From: an uncultured Erysipelotrichaceae bacterium | GTDB lineage: Bacteria > Bacillota_I > Bacilli_A > Erysipelotrichales > Coprobacillaceae | Direction: 5' to 3' | Assembly (NCBI GenBank): GCA_900544435.1 | Contig: UQVG01000038.1 | Coordinates: 1-11,784 of the forward strand | Length of the DNA: 11,784 bases | Part shown: one piece after another, positions 1-9,110 of the stretch | Layout of the letters: each line of letters opens with the position of its first letter | Numbering within the stretch: the first letter of the stretch is position 1 | Notes under the pieces: model-generated | Database searches by the model: none | Told to the model about the DNA's origin: nothing | What the model saw: only the letters and a program-made list of their open reading frames with translations | Translations under genes and position numbers: made by a program

Positions 1-30
1 ATCTGATTGATATTTCTTCTGATTGAATTT

Positions 31-53
31 ATGTCATATTAACTTAATGACAT
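31..53. promoter_or_regulatory. Possible LysR operator: interrupted inverted repeat
   Basis: ATGTCAT (31-37) and ATGACAT (47-53) are perfect 7-bp inverted arms separated by 9 bp, just upstream of the LysR-type gene and touching its possible -35 hexamer. LysR proteins typically bind interrupted dyads of this size and repress their own promoter. A 9-bp direct repeat, TCTGATTGA, occurs further upstream at 2-10 and 18-26. Operator function is inferred from position and symmetry only; in such AT-rich DNA, 7-bp arms can arise by chance. Confidence 0.3.
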
Positions 54-83
54 TGGCTTCATTGCTCCTTTTTTTGTTATAAT
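53..83 (+). promoter_or_regulatory. Possible promoter of the LysR-type gene
   Basis: A perfect TATAAT -10 hexamer lies at 78-83, with a weak -35-like TTGGCT at 53-58. The 19-bp spacer is longer than ideal. A start of transcription about 7 bases after the -10 would fall inside the ribosome binding site GAGGTG (88-93), giving a leader of only about 9 bases, so either the leader is extremely short or the true promoter lies elsewhere. Confidence 0.33.
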
Positions 84-98
84 GAAAGAGGTGATATT

Positions 99-959
99 AT
101 GGATCTAAATAAAATACATTATTTCTTTAAAGCTGTTGAATATAAAAACTTTACGCAAGCAGCTAACGCTTGTCATATTGGACAAACAACCATGTCTAAA
201 TACATTGCTGTCTTAGAACAAGAACTCCAAACACAGCTATTTATAAGAGAACATAGAACATTAACTCTTACTAAACAAGGAAAACAGTTCTATGAAGGAA
301 TGAAAAACATTTATGCTTCTTATCAAACTTTATGTCAAAATATTCAACAAACGAATACTTTACATATAGGCATGAAAACAACAGATTTTACAGACTTTGA
401 AATTCTTGAAAGCTTTGAAAAGAAATACCCACATCTTTCTATTTCTTATTCTTATCTTGAAGAAAATGAATTGATGGAAGGCCTAAAAGCGCATCAACTC
501 GATGCGTTAATTTCTCCAAGCATGCTCTCTTTCTACAAAAACAATCCAATTGAAACAACAACCTTATCTAAAGAAAACGTTTCTCTTGTTTGTTCAAAAG
601 AACTGATCCATAAATATCATACAATAGAAAAGGTCATTCAATCTGTTCCCTATATTACAAAAGCAACAGATCAAAACTATCATCAATTATGTAAAGATGA
701 ACTTTATAAAATTTATCATACAACTTTTAATAAAGTAGAATACGTTAAAGAATTTCCTAAACAACTTCTTTTACTTAATCTATCTAGAGGTTTTTCAATC
801 CTTCCTACAAAAGAAGTAGAAAACAGAGATCAGTTCTATTTAGAGGATATTAGTAAATACTTTGCTGATCTTGAAAAAATAAATCTTGTTTATTTAAAAC
901 AAAATAAATCAGAGAACTTAAATCTATTATTGCAACATATCCATGAAAAAAAGTGCTAG
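99..959 (+). CDS. LysR-family transcriptional regulator
   Basis: This is a DNA-binding one-component regulator that would act in the cytoplasm as a dimer or tetramer in response to a small effector. Residues 1-60 form the LysR winged helix-turn-helix (MDLNKIHYFFKAVEYKNFTQ opening, recognition helix around 28-40, wing with LFIREHRTLTLTKQG at 47-61). A linker helix follows at about 62-88, and residues 88-286 match the two-lobed periplasmic-binding-like effector domain. The length of 286 aa is slightly short but normal for the family. The ATG at 99 is preceded by GAGGTG (88-93). The downstream neighbour on the same strand is a MATE exporter, an obvious candidate target, although a terminator separates the two genes and LysR regulators often control divergent genes, which here would lie outside the window. 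The effector is unknown. Confidence 0.93.
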   Translation: MDLNKIHYFFKAVEYKNFTQAANACHIGQTTMSKYIAVLEQELQTQLFIREHRTLTLTKQGKQFYEGMKNIYASYQTLCQNIQQTNTLHIGMKTTDFTDFEILESFEKKYPHLSISYSYLEENELMEGLKAHQLDALISPSMLSFYKNNPIETTTLSKENVSLVCSKELIHKYHTIEKVIQSVPYITKATDQNYHQLCKDELYKIYHTTFNKVEYVKEFPKQLLLLNLSRGFSILPTKEVENRDQFYLEDISKYFADLEKINLVYLKQNKSENLNLLLQHIHEKKC

Positions 960-975
960 ATTAAGCATTTTTTTT
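946..975 (+). terminator. Intrinsic terminator of the LysR-type gene
   Basis: An A-run followed by AGTGCT (952-957) pairs with AGCATT (64-base region 964-969, one G-U pair) across a 6-base loop, followed by eight Ts (968-975). The A-run at 946-952 can extend the stem with the T-run. The hairpin overlaps the TAG stop at 957-959. It is short but shaped as a rho-independent terminator, so the following exporter probably has its own promoter or depends on read-through. Confidence 0.7.
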
Positions 976-1001
976 CGTTTTATCTTTTAACATTTATCCT
1001 A

Positions 1002-1020
1002 TATAATACAAAGCAAGGAG
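1002..1020 (+). promoter_or_regulatory. Possible -10 box and ribosome binding site of the MATE gene
   Basis: TATAAT at 1002-1007 is followed by the strong ribosome binding site AAGGAG at 1015-1020, 8 bases before the ATG at 1029. No good -35 lies at the right distance (the bases at 979-984 read TTTATC). If used, transcription would begin at about 1014, right at the ribosome binding site. Confidence 0.33.
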
Positions 1021-1028
1021 TTGATGTT

Positions 1029-2363
1029 ATGCAAAAAGATTTAACAAAAGGCAGTGCCTTAAAAAATATTATTACTTTCTCATTACCATTTTTACTTGCT
1101 AATTTCTTACAAACATTCTATGGCATGGCTGATTTATTTATTGTCGGTCAATACAATGGAGCTGCTTCTTTATCAGGGGTTTCTATTGGAAGTCAGGTCA
1201 TGCATATGATTACTGTTATGCTTGTAGGAATTGCAATGGGTTCAACGGTCATGATTGGTCGTTATGTTGGTGAAAGAAAAGAAGAAGAAAAAAGGATGAC
1301 TGTAGGAAATACAATCATTATCTTTATGATTTTATCTCTGATCGTTACTTTGATTTTATTATTCTTTATTGATCCGATTGTTTCTATTATGTCTACACCT
1401 GTAGAAGCGATTCAAGAAACAACGATTTATTTAAAAATATGTTTTATCGGTATTCCTTTTATTACTGCTTACAATATTATTAGTTCTATTTTTAGAGGAT
1501 TAGGGGATTCTAAAAGTCCTATGTATTTTGTGGCAGTTGCTTGTTTTTTTAATATCGTGTTAGATTTTATTTTCATTGGTTATTTCAATATGCATGCCGT
1601 TGGAGCAGCATTGGGGACAGTGATGTCACAACTTATTAGTGTAATTATTGCTTTATTTGCAATTATTAAAAGAAAATTGATTGTCATCCATAGACACCAT
1701 TTTAAATTACATAAAAAGATTATTAAAGATATCTTTAAAATTGGTTTTCCTATTTCTATGCAAGATGGTTTGATTCAAATTTCATTTATCATTATTACGA
1801 TTATTGCTAATAGCCGTGGCGTTGATATTGCCGCAGCAGTTGGTGTTGTAGAAAAAATCATTAGCTTTTTATTCTTAGTACCATCAAGTATGTTATCTGC
1901 CATCTCGGCAATCTGTGCACAATGTGTTGGAACAAAACAACATCAAAGAGCAAGACAAACTTTACGCTATGGATGCTTTATTGCTTTAGGATTTGGAATT
2001 TTCTTTGCGCTTACTTGTCAATTTATTTCCAAGGAAATTCTTTCGTTATTTACAAGTGAAGCTGCAGTTATTATGTATGGTAGTCAATATTTAAAAGGAT
2101 ATGTTTTAGATTGTGTCTTTGCTTCTATTCATTTTTGTTTTAGTGGATTCTTTACAGCTTATGGTTATTCCATTATTTCCTTTATTCATAATGTAATTTC
2201 CATAGCCCTTATAAGAGTTCCAGGAGCTTATATTACTTCTAAACTTTTCCCTGAAACATTACTACCAATGGGACTTACACCCGCTCTTGGTTCTATTTTA
2301 TCTGCTCTTATTTGTATAACTGTCTTTATTGTTATGAAGAAAAAGAACAAATTTGATTTTTAA
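1029..2363 (+). CDS. MATE-family efflux transporter
   Basis: This is an integral membrane antiporter of the MATE (multidrug and toxic compound extrusion) family, which exports organic cations, drugs or metabolites using a sodium or proton gradient. The 444-aa length and about 12 hydrophobic segments match the family. The two halves are related: the first begins with TFSLPFLLANFLQTFYG (16-32, proline 20) and the second with KIGFPISMQDGLIQISF (237-253, proline 241), the family's paired helix 1 and helix 7. The motif FRGLGDSKSP at 155-164 and the segment GRYVGERKEEE at 77-87 are typical MATE loop sequences. The ATG follows AAGGAG with an 8-base gap. A LysR regulator lies directly upstream on the same strand. 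The substrate cannot be read from the sequence; the sugar genes downstream give no clear link. Confidence 0.94.
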   Translation: MQKDLTKGSALKNIITFSLPFLLANFLQTFYGMADLFIVGQYNGAASLSGVSIGSQVMHMITVMLVGIAMGSTVMIGRYVGERKEEEKRMTVGNTIIIFMILSLIVTLILLFFIDPIVSIMSTPVEAIQETTIYLKICFIGIPFITAYNIISSIFRGLGDSKSPMYFVAVACFFNIVLDFIFIGYFNMHAVGAALGTVMSQLISVIIALFAIIKRKLIVIHRHHFKLHKKIIKDIFKIGFPISMQDGLIQISFIIITIIANSRGVDIAAAVGVVEKIISFLFLVPSSMLSAISAICAQCVGTKQHQRARQTLRYGCFIALGFGIFFALTCQFISKEILSLFTSEAAVIMYGSQYLKGYVLDCVFASIHFCFSGFFTAYGYSIISFIHNVISIALIRVPGAYITSKLFPETLLPMGLTPALGSILSALICITVFIVMKKKNKFDF

Positions 2364-2391
2364 AAAACGTCATCCAAGTGATGACGTTTTT
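2363..2391. terminator. Bidirectional intrinsic terminator between convergent genes
   Basis: AAAAACGTCATC (2363-2374) and GATGACGTTTTT (2380-2391) form a perfect 12-bp stem with a 5-base loop. It carries A-run and T-run flanks on both strands, so it can stop transcription from the MATE gene rightward and from the XRE gene leftward. It overlaps the last base of one stop codon and the stop codon of the other gene. Confidence 0.92.
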
Positions 2392-3280
2392 ACTTAAACT
2401 TAATTGAAAGAATACATGTATAATCATTCTTTATCTTTTTGTTTGTTTCTAACCCTTTTATAGGAAGAGATGTGACATGATTTTTTCCATAAGATAATGC
2501 CACTAACATTTGTTTTTTACTATATTTAATAGATGTTTTTTCTTCAATTTTATCATAATCCCAAACATCATAGTTACTAATGTTTTCTAAAAATGAAATA
2601 CCTTCAGCTACATAATACCCATCTTCAAAAGCATCTATAATCTTCAAAGTAGAAGCTTCATAATCAACTACTAAAGCAATATTTCCGGTATTTGTTCCTT
2701 TTGAAGGATTATTATAAAATGTACAGATTTCTTTATCAGATATCTTTTTACCTTTTTGATATTGGGTTAAATACATAGTTAATGAATCATAATTCTTTTT
2801 TGAATTATAATGAAATAACAAAATATTCCCTGGATGACTAGAAAGCATATTTGCCGTTTGCATTTCTGTGCTTTTTTCTAAATAAGGTTCTATATAGTTT
2901 TGTGGTTGTGTTAATTTTTTGTAGATAAATATGCTTGTAATAAATATGAAAACAACAAGCATAACTATTAATAATCTTATAATTTTCTTTAGATACTTTT
3001 GTTTGTTTTTATTATCTTTTGTAATCTGAATAATATTTTCTTCTGCTTTTTGTTCAATTGTTTCTTTAGGTATATCTTCGCCAGCAAGAAACTCATTAAT
3101 ACTTATATCTAGTATTTTACATAATTCTAGATAAACAGAGACATCCGATAAACATATACCTCTTTCCCATTTAGAGACTGATTTATCAGACATATTTAAC
3201 TTTTCAGCAAGCTGTTTTTGTGTTAAGCCTTGTTCTTTTCTTTTAAAAGCTATATATTTACCAATTTTAATAAGATCCAT
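2390..3280 (-). CDS. Membrane-anchored XRE-family transcriptional regulator
   Basis: The protein pairs a cytoplasmic DNA-binding domain with a membrane anchor and an outside domain. Residues 4-62 are an XRE/Cro-type helix-turn-helix (KRKEQGLTQKQLAEKLNMSD, then VSKWERG at 35-41), followed by a charged linker at about 70-96, one hydrophobic segment at about 98-120 (LLIVMLVVFIFITSIFIY core) and an extracytoplasmic domain of about 175 residues that I do not recognise. The arrangement would let an external signal alter DNA binding directly. The ATG at 3280 has AAAGGAAG (3295-3288) 7 bases upstream. It is divergent from the GH1 gene with 159 bp between starts, so control of that gene, its own promoter, or both is a reasonable inference. 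The signal is unknown. Confidence 0.88.
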   Translation of the reverse strand: MDLIKIGKYIAFKRKEQGLTQKQLAEKLNMSDKSVSKWERGICLSDVSVYLELCKILDISINEFLAGEDIPKETIEQKAEENIIQITKDNKNKQKYLKKIIRLLIVMLVVFIFITSIFIYKKLTQPQNYIEPYLEKSTEMQTANMLSSHPGNILLFHYNSKKNYDSLTMYLTQYQKGKKISDKEICTFYNNPSKGTNTGNIALVVDYEASTLKIIDAFEDGYYVAEGISFLENISNYDVWDYDKIEEKTSIKYSKKQMLVALSYGKNHVTSLPIKGLETNKKIKNDYTCILSIKFK

Positions 3281-3287
3281 ATAACCA

Positions 3288-3309
3288 CTTCCTTTATCAA
3301 ATCATATCA
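3288..3309 (-). promoter_or_regulatory. Possible extended -10 and ribosome binding site of the XRE gene
   Basis: Read on the minus strand, TGATATGAT (3309-3301) is an extended -10-like element, followed 5 bases later by the ribosome binding site AAAGGAAG (3295-3288). No well-spaced -35 is evident; TTGTTT (3326-3321) is only 14 bp away. The implied leader is about 14 bases long. Confidence 0.3.
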
Positions 3310-3331
3310 TTTTAAATAGAAAACAACACCT

Positions 3332-3401
3332 CTTATAAGTAGAATTTATATCTTTTTATATTTTGAAAAAATAAACAAATAAAAAGTAATTTAGATATAA
3401 T
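3332..3401 (+). promoter_or_regulatory. Divergent regulatory region upstream of the GH1 gene
   Basis: This AT-rich spacer holds a perfect 8-bp palindrome, CTTATAAG (3332-3339), a candidate operator for the adjacent XRE regulator, and a TATAAT hexamer (3396-3401) 38 bases before the GH1 ATG. TTGAAA at 3363-3368 is too far away (27 bp) to pair with that -10. I found no catabolite-repression (cre-like) box, no antiterminator hairpin and no riboswitch-like fold here. Confidence 0.35.
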
Positions 3402-3409
3402 AAAATTAG

Positions 3410-4918
<1,509 letters not shown>

Positions 4919-4921
4919 TTC

Positions 4922-4948
4922 AAAAGGAATCGCAAGATTCCTTTTTTT
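4922..4948. terminator. Bidirectional intrinsic terminator, GH1 / fic
   Basis: AAAAGGAATC (4922-4931) pairs perfectly with GATTCCTTTT (4936-4945) around a GCAA tetraloop of the stable GNRA type, followed by Ts to 4948. On the other strand the stem is also followed by a short T-run, so it can serve the leftward fic gene ending at 4950 as well. Confidence 0.92.
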
Positions 4949-4949
4949 A

Positions 4950-5942
4950 CTATACTTTGATATAACGTTGATTTTTACTTTTTGGTTTATCCGGTATTGT
5001 CATATAAATCAAATTTTGATCTATCGCAGGACGAAGATAGTTTCTTCTAAATCCTTCTTTTGCTTTTAAATTAAGTTTTTGCATAAGCTCATTACTAGAA
5101 TAGGAAACATCATCTTCCATAACATCTAGTAATTTTTTTATATTAGGATCTATTTGTTCAATATCTTCATTAACTTGTTTAGAAATATCATCTAAAATTT
5201 TATCTATTTGACTTAACATAAATTCAATAAATAAAGTTGATTCTCCTAATACATGACACTTAGCTATTGCACTATAGTAATCATCTTGAAATTTTTCTAT
5301 TTGACTTTCAAGTGGAATATATTCAAAGATTGGTTTCCATTTAGATAATAGTGTTGTATGCCATAATCTTGCAATTCTTCCATTTCCATCACAAAAGGGA
5401 TGAATAAAAACAAATTTATAATGAAATATACAACTTAATATTAAAGGATGCGTATTATCTTTTTCATCTTGCATCCAATTAAATAAGTCATCCATAAGTG
5501 AAGGAACAAGATATGGGGGTGGCGCAATAAAAATACAACGTCCTCGATCATCAAAAACCCCTTCATCACTATTACGAAATTCACCTGATATATCAACAAC
5601 ATATTTTGTCATAATACCATGAGACTTTTTTAATTCTTCAATATCATAAGGATCTATTTCTTTTATTCTTTCATAAGCATCAAAAGCATTCTTTACTTCT
5701 TGAATTTCTTTTTGTTTACCTAAAACAATTTTACCATTTATAACATCTCTTACTTGTCCTAAAGACAAAGAATTAGCTTCTATTTTTAAAGACGAATGAA
5801 TTGATCTAATACGGTTATTTCTTCGTAAATGGGTCTTTGATTCTAAATTATGCGTAGCTGAAATGTTTCCTATTTTTTCAGAAATAGAAGATACATAGGC
5901 TAATATTTGATTTGTGATGGTATAAAGTGGTTGATAACTCAT
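4950..5942 (-). CDS. Fic-family protein (AMP-transferase type) with C-terminal winged helix
   Basis: Fic proteins usually transfer AMP from ATP to a hydroxyl on a target protein. The catalytic signature HPFCDGNGRIAR is complete at 181-192 (His181, Asp185, Asn187, Arg189), and the upstream flap region around GEFRNSDEGVF (120-130) is also present. An N-terminal inhibitory-helix-like motif, SLKIEANSLS (51-60, Glu55), suggests a self-inhibited class II Fic, with Ala56 where Gly is the usual residue. Residues about 266-330 look like the winged helix-turn-helix common at the C-terminus of this Fic group (NELMQKLNLKAKEGFRRNYL). The length of 330 aa is usual. AAGGAGAAG (5957-5949) lies just upstream of the ATG. 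The promoter is overlaid by four 12-bp repeats, which suggests self-regulation. No separate antitoxin gene adjoins it. The target is unknown. Confidence 0.92.
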   Translation of the reverse strand: MSYQPLYTITNQILAYVSSISEKIGNISATHNLESKTHLRRNNRIRSIHSSLKIEANSLSLGQVRDVINGKIVLGKQKEIQEVKNAFDAYERIKEIDPYDIEELKKSHGIMTKYVVDISGEFRNSDEGVFDDRGRCIFIAPPPYLVPSLMDDLFNWMQDEKDNTHPLILSCIFHYKFVFIHPFCDGNGRIARLWHTTLLSKWKPIFEYIPLESQIEKFQDDYYSAIAKCHVLGESTLFIEFMLSQIDKILDDISKQVNEDIEQIDPNIKKLLDVMEDDVSYSSNELMQKLNLKAKEGFRRNYLRPAIDQNLIYMTIPDKPKSKNQRYIKV

Positions 5943-5956
5943 TTCTAACTTCTCCT

Positions 5957-6004
5957 TTTCATACGTACTATCATACGTATTATCTTACGTATTTTCTTAC
6001 GTAT
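5957..6004. repeat. Four tandem 12-bp repeats with TACGTA cores
   Basis: The units at 5957-5968, 5969-5980, 5981-5992 and 5993-6004 fit the consensus T(A/T)TC(A/T)TACGTA(T/C). The 6-bp palindrome TACGTA is invariant and recurs exactly every 12 bp (5962, 5974, 5986, 5998). The array ends 14 bases before the fic start codon and overlaps its ribosome binding site at one end and its probable -10 and spacer in the middle. An invariant palindrome at a fixed, near-helical period suggests a cooperative protein-binding array rather than random sequence. Confidence 0.93.
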
Positions 6005-6011
6005 TTGTCTA
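5982..6011 (-). promoter_or_regulatory. Probable fic promoter inside the repeat array
   Basis: On the minus strand, TAGACA (6011-6006) and TAAGAT (5987-5982) are separated by 18 bp, giving acceptable -35 and -10 hexamers. Transcription would begin near 5975, with a leader of about 33 bases containing AAGGAGAAG. TACGTA cores of the array fall in the spacer, at the -10 and in the leader, so a protein bound there would block RNA polymerase. Confidence 0.42.
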
Positions 6012-6046
6012 TTTTCTTTTCTTGAAAATTATTGATTATTACTTTG

Positions 6047-6067
6047 TGATATAATTAATGAAAGGAG
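6047..6067 (+). promoter_or_regulatory. Extended -10 promoter and ribosome binding site of the HAD-GH36-GH13 operon
   Basis: TGATATAAT (6047-6055) is a perfect TATAAT with the TG extension that can make up for a missing -35; none sits at 16-18 bp. AAAGGAG (6061-6067) follows 5 bases later and lies 7 bases before the ATG at 6075, implying a leader of only about 13 bases. The promoter is divergent from fic and lies about 45 bp from the repeat array. Confidence 0.45.
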
Positions 6068-6074
6068 AAACGTT

Positions 6075-6884
6075 ATGATGAAACAAAAGGTATTATTTTT
6101 TGATATTGATGGAACATTAATATGGTCTTATGGTGGTATTCAAGAAATTCCTCAAGGTGTGCAAAAAGAACTAAAAAGATTAAAGGAACAAGGACATAAA
6201 CTCTTTATTTGTAGTGGAAGACCCAAAGCCATGTTAGATCAAAAGTGGTGGGATGGTACTTTTGATGGTTATGTTTTAAATAATGGTGGTTATGTAGAAA
6301 TTGATGGAAAATCTATTTATGAAAATAGAATGGATTATGAGTTATGTTTAAAGACAGCAAATATGTTAGAAGAACTTCATTGTGATTATATGATTGCGAC
6401 AGCGAATCATTTATACATTGATCCTTCTTATAAAGAACTTTATAACTTCTTTGTTCAAAATGGACATTTTAAAGATCTATTTACAACAAAGTTTGATCGT
6501 AATGAGGTATTAAAAAGAGCAATTAAAATAGAAGCAAATGTCACAAATAAAGATCGTGAAAAAATAGAAAAGTATATCCAAAATGATTTTGGTTATGTTA
6601 TTAATTTTGATGAACATGGCAGTGATAATGCTTTTGAATTTTATTCACCAACAATTTCAAAAGCAACAGGTATTCAAAAAGTTCTTGATTATTATCATTT
6701 AGATCAAGATGACACATACGCTTTTGGTGATGGAGAAAATGATTTAGAAATGATTGATTTTTGTCGTGTAGGGGTTGCCATGGGAAATGCCTGTGATGTT
6801 TTAAAAGAAAAAGCAAATATTGTTTGTAAATCTATTGTAGATGATGGATTAGAAGATGTTTTAAAAATTTTATTTAGTGAGTAG
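6075..6884 (+). CDS. Cof-type HAD-superfamily phosphatase
   Basis: This cytoplasmic phosphatase belongs to the HAD IIB (Cof/YidA-like) group, which mostly dephosphorylates sugar phosphates or small phosphorylated metabolites with magnesium. All four motifs are present: DIDGT (10-14, nucleophile Asp10 and general acid Asp12), CSGR (46-49, Ser47), Lys196 in SPTISKATG, and GDGENDLEM (218-226, Asp219 and Asp223). Between motifs II and III lies the type IIB cap domain (about 82-190). The length of 269 aa is typical. Two in-frame ATGs (6075 and 6078) both fit the AAAGGAG at 6061-6067, so the start is uncertain by one codon. It is the first gene of an operon with alpha-galactosidase and alpha-glucosidase genes, which makes a sugar phosphate a plausible but unproven substrate. 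Confidence 0.93.
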   Translation: MMKQKVLFFDIDGTLIWSYGGIQEIPQGVQKELKRLKEQGHKLFICSGRPKAMLDQKWWDGTFDGYVLNNGGYVEIDGKSIYENRMDYELCLKTANMLEELHCDYMIATANHLYIDPSYKELYNFFVQNGHFKDLFTTKFDRNEVLKRAIKIEANVTNKDREKIEKYIQNDFGYVINFDEHGSDNAFEFYSPTISKATGIQKVLDYYHLDQDDTYAFGDGENDLEMIDFCRVGVAMGNACDVLKEKANIVCKSIVDDGLEDVLKILFSE

Positions 6885-6893
6885 GAGAAATTT

Positions 6894-9110
6894 ATGATTC
6901 AGTTTCATGAAGAAAGTAAAACTTTTCATTTATATAATGATCAAATCAGTTATATCTTTAAAATCTTAAAAAATAATCAATTAGGTCAGCTCTATTATGG
7001 GAAAAGAATTCATGATCGAGATAACTTTGATCATCTTTTTGAAACAAGTCCTCGACCAATGTCATCTTGTAGCTATGAAGGTGATCTCACTTTTTCATTA
7101 GAACATATTAAACAAGAATATCCTGTTTATGGTTCTGGTGATTTACGTCATCCAGCAATCGATATCACCCAAGAAAATGGCAGTCATATTTTAAACTTTG
7201 AATATGTAAATCATCAAATAATTCAAGGTAAACCTCAATTAGATCATTTACCTGCAACTTATGTAGAAAAAGAAGATGAAGCACAAACATTGATCATTAC
7301 CCTATATGATGATGTTATTGATACAAAATTACAGTTAAGTTATACCATTTATCATAATTTACCTGTTATTACAAGAAATGCTTTTATTATTAATGAAGGA
7401 AAACAAAAATTAAGACTTAATCAAATGATGTCTATGTCTTTAGACTTACCTGATCAAGATTATGAAATGATTGAACTTACAGGATCATGGGCAAGAGAAC
7501 GCTCTATTAAAACAAGAAAACTTACAGAAGGTATTCAAAGTATTTATTCTTTAAGAGGATGTTCTTCACATCAATTTAATCCTTTTATTGCTTTAAAAAG
7601 AGAAAATTGTAAAGAAACAAGTGGTGAAGTTTTAGGTTTTAGTTTGGTTTATAGTGGTAACTTTTTAGCCCAAGTAGAAGTTGATAATTATCATGTCTCA
7701 CGTGTCTCTATGGGAATTCATCCTCATTGTTTTGAATATCTATTAGATCATTTAGATTCGTTTCAAAGTCCTGAAGTTGTGATGGTTTATAGTGATCAAG
7801 GATTGAATAAGATGTCTCAAACCTATCATCAACTTTATCAAAAAAGACTTGCTAGAGGAAAGTATCGAGATCAAGTAAGACCTATTTTGGTGAATAATTG
7901 GGAAGGAACTTATTTTGATTTTAATGAAGATAAGATTGTTTCAATGGCTAATACAGCAAAAGAATTAGGAATTGAGTTATTCGTATTAGATGATGGTTGG
8001 TTTGGTAATAGAAATAATGATCATCAAGGATTAGGAGATTGGTTCCCTAATTTAGATAAACTGCCTCATGGAATTCGTGGTCTATCAAAGAGAATTCATG
8101 ATTTAGATTTAAAATTTGGATTATGGTTTGAACCAGAGATGGTCAATGAAGATTCTAACTTATATAGAAATCATCCTGAATGGATATTAAAAACGCCTCA
8201 TAGAAAGAGTTGTCATGGAAGAAATCAATATATTTTAGATTTTTCTAATCATGAAGTTGTTGAATACATTGCCCAGGCAATGATGAATGTGATTGATGAT
8301 TCCTATATTTCCTATATTAAATGGGACATGAATCGTTGTATGTCAGAAGTCTATTCAAGCACTCATGATGTTTCATCACAAGGAAGAGTCATGCATGAAT
8401 ATATCCTAGGTGTTTATCATTTATACGATGTTCTAACAACGAAATACCCTGATATACTCTTTGAATCCTGTGCAAGTGGAGGAGCACGCTTTGATCCAGG
8501 AATGCTTTATTATGCCCCTCAATGTTGGACCAGTGATGATACCGATGCAATAGAAAGATTAAAGATTCAATATGGAACTTCTCTTGTTTACCCACTTTCT
8601 TCAATGGGATCACATGTTTCAGCAATTCCTAATCATCAAACATTTAGAAATACACCACTTGAAACCCGTGCTAATATAGCTTATTTTGGTACTTTTGGTT
8701 ATGAATTAGATGTTAATCAATTAACCTTTGAAGAAAAAGAAATTATTAAAAAACAAATTAGTTTTATGAAACAATATCGTTCTTTATTTCAATTTGGAAC
8801 ATTTTATCGTTTAAAAAGTCCATTTACATCAAACGAAACAGCTTGGATGGTTGTTTCTAAAGAAAGAGATTTAGCGATTGTTGGTTATTATCGACCTTTA
8901 CAAGAAGTTAATGTAGGTTATCGTCGTTTACCTTTATTAGGTTTAGATGAAGATAAGATGTATCATGTTAATGGTTTAGATTTATATGGAGATGAATTGA
9001 TGAATGTGGGACTTATTATAAGTGATAGTTCTTGTGGTGAGAATAAGGATGGTATTGGAGATTATTATTCTAAATTATATATTTTAAAGGAGAGAAAAGA
9101 AAATGAGTAA
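6894..9110 (+). CDS. Alpha-galactosidase, GH36
   Basis: The enzyme removes terminal alpha-1,6-galactose from melibiose, raffinose and related plant oligosaccharides, probably in the cytoplasm because no signal peptide is seen. The 738-aa length fits the tetrameric bacterial GH36 subgroup. An N-terminal beta-sandwich (about 1-320, with GSWARERS at 197-204) precedes the catalytic barrel. FVLDDGWFG (363-371), DWFPNLDKLP and LWFEPEMVN (410-418) are conserved. The nucleophile is Asp478 in IKWDMNR, and the acid/base is Asp548 in CWTSDDTD, following SCASGGARFDPGML (525-538). The ribosome binding site AGGAG (6883-6887) overlaps the TAG stop of the HAD gene, 6 bases before the ATG, and the 3' end overlaps the GH13 gene by 8 bp, so the three genes look translationally coupled. 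I see no missing key residue. Confidence 0.95.
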   Translation: MIQFHEESKTFHLYNDQISYIFKILKNNQLGQLYYGKRIHDRDNFDHLFETSPRPMSSCSYEGDLTFSLEHIKQEYPVYGSGDLRHPAIDITQENGSHILNFEYVNHQIIQGKPQLDHLPATYVEKEDEAQTLIITLYDDVIDTKLQLSYTIYHNLPVITRNAFIINEGKQKLRLNQMMSMSLDLPDQDYEMIELTGSWARERSIKTRKLTEGIQSIYSLRGCSSHQFNPFIALKRENCKETSGEVLGFSLVYSGNFLAQVEVDNYHVSRVSMGIHPHCFEYLLDHLDSFQSPEVVMVYSDQGLNKMSQTYHQLYQKRLARGKYRDQVRPILVNNWEGTYFDFNEDKIVSMANTAKELGIELFVLDDGWFGNRNNDHQGLGDWFPNLDKLPHGIRGLSKRIHDLDLKFGLWFEPEMVNEDSNLYRNHPEWILKTPHRKSCHGRNQYILDFSNHEVVEYIAQAMMNVIDDSYISYIKWDMNRCMSEVYSSTHDVSSQGRVMHEYILGVYHLYDVLTTKYPDILFESCASGGARFDPGMLYYAPQCWTSDDTDAIERLKIQYGTSLVYPLSSMGSHVSAIPNHQTFRNTPLETRANIAYFGTFGYELDVNQLTFEEKEIIKKQISFMKQYRSLFQFGTFYRLKSPFTSNETAWMVVSKERDLAIVGYYRPLQEVNVGYRRLPLLGLDEDKMYHVNGLDLYGDELMNVGLIISDSSCGENKDGIGDYYSKLYILKERKENE

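Noticed and set aside
5957..6004. Short CRISPR-like array
   Set aside because: The units are only 12 bp and directly abutting with no unique spacers, and no cas genes are nearby.
6601..6816. 71-codon leftward open frame
   Set aside because: It is antisense to the HAD gene's motif III-IV region, has no ribosome binding site and resembles no protein; it is a shadow of the coding strand.
8389..8625. 78-codon leftward open frame
   Set aside because: It lies fully opposite the conserved GH36 catalytic core (around Asp548) and its content follows from that frame.
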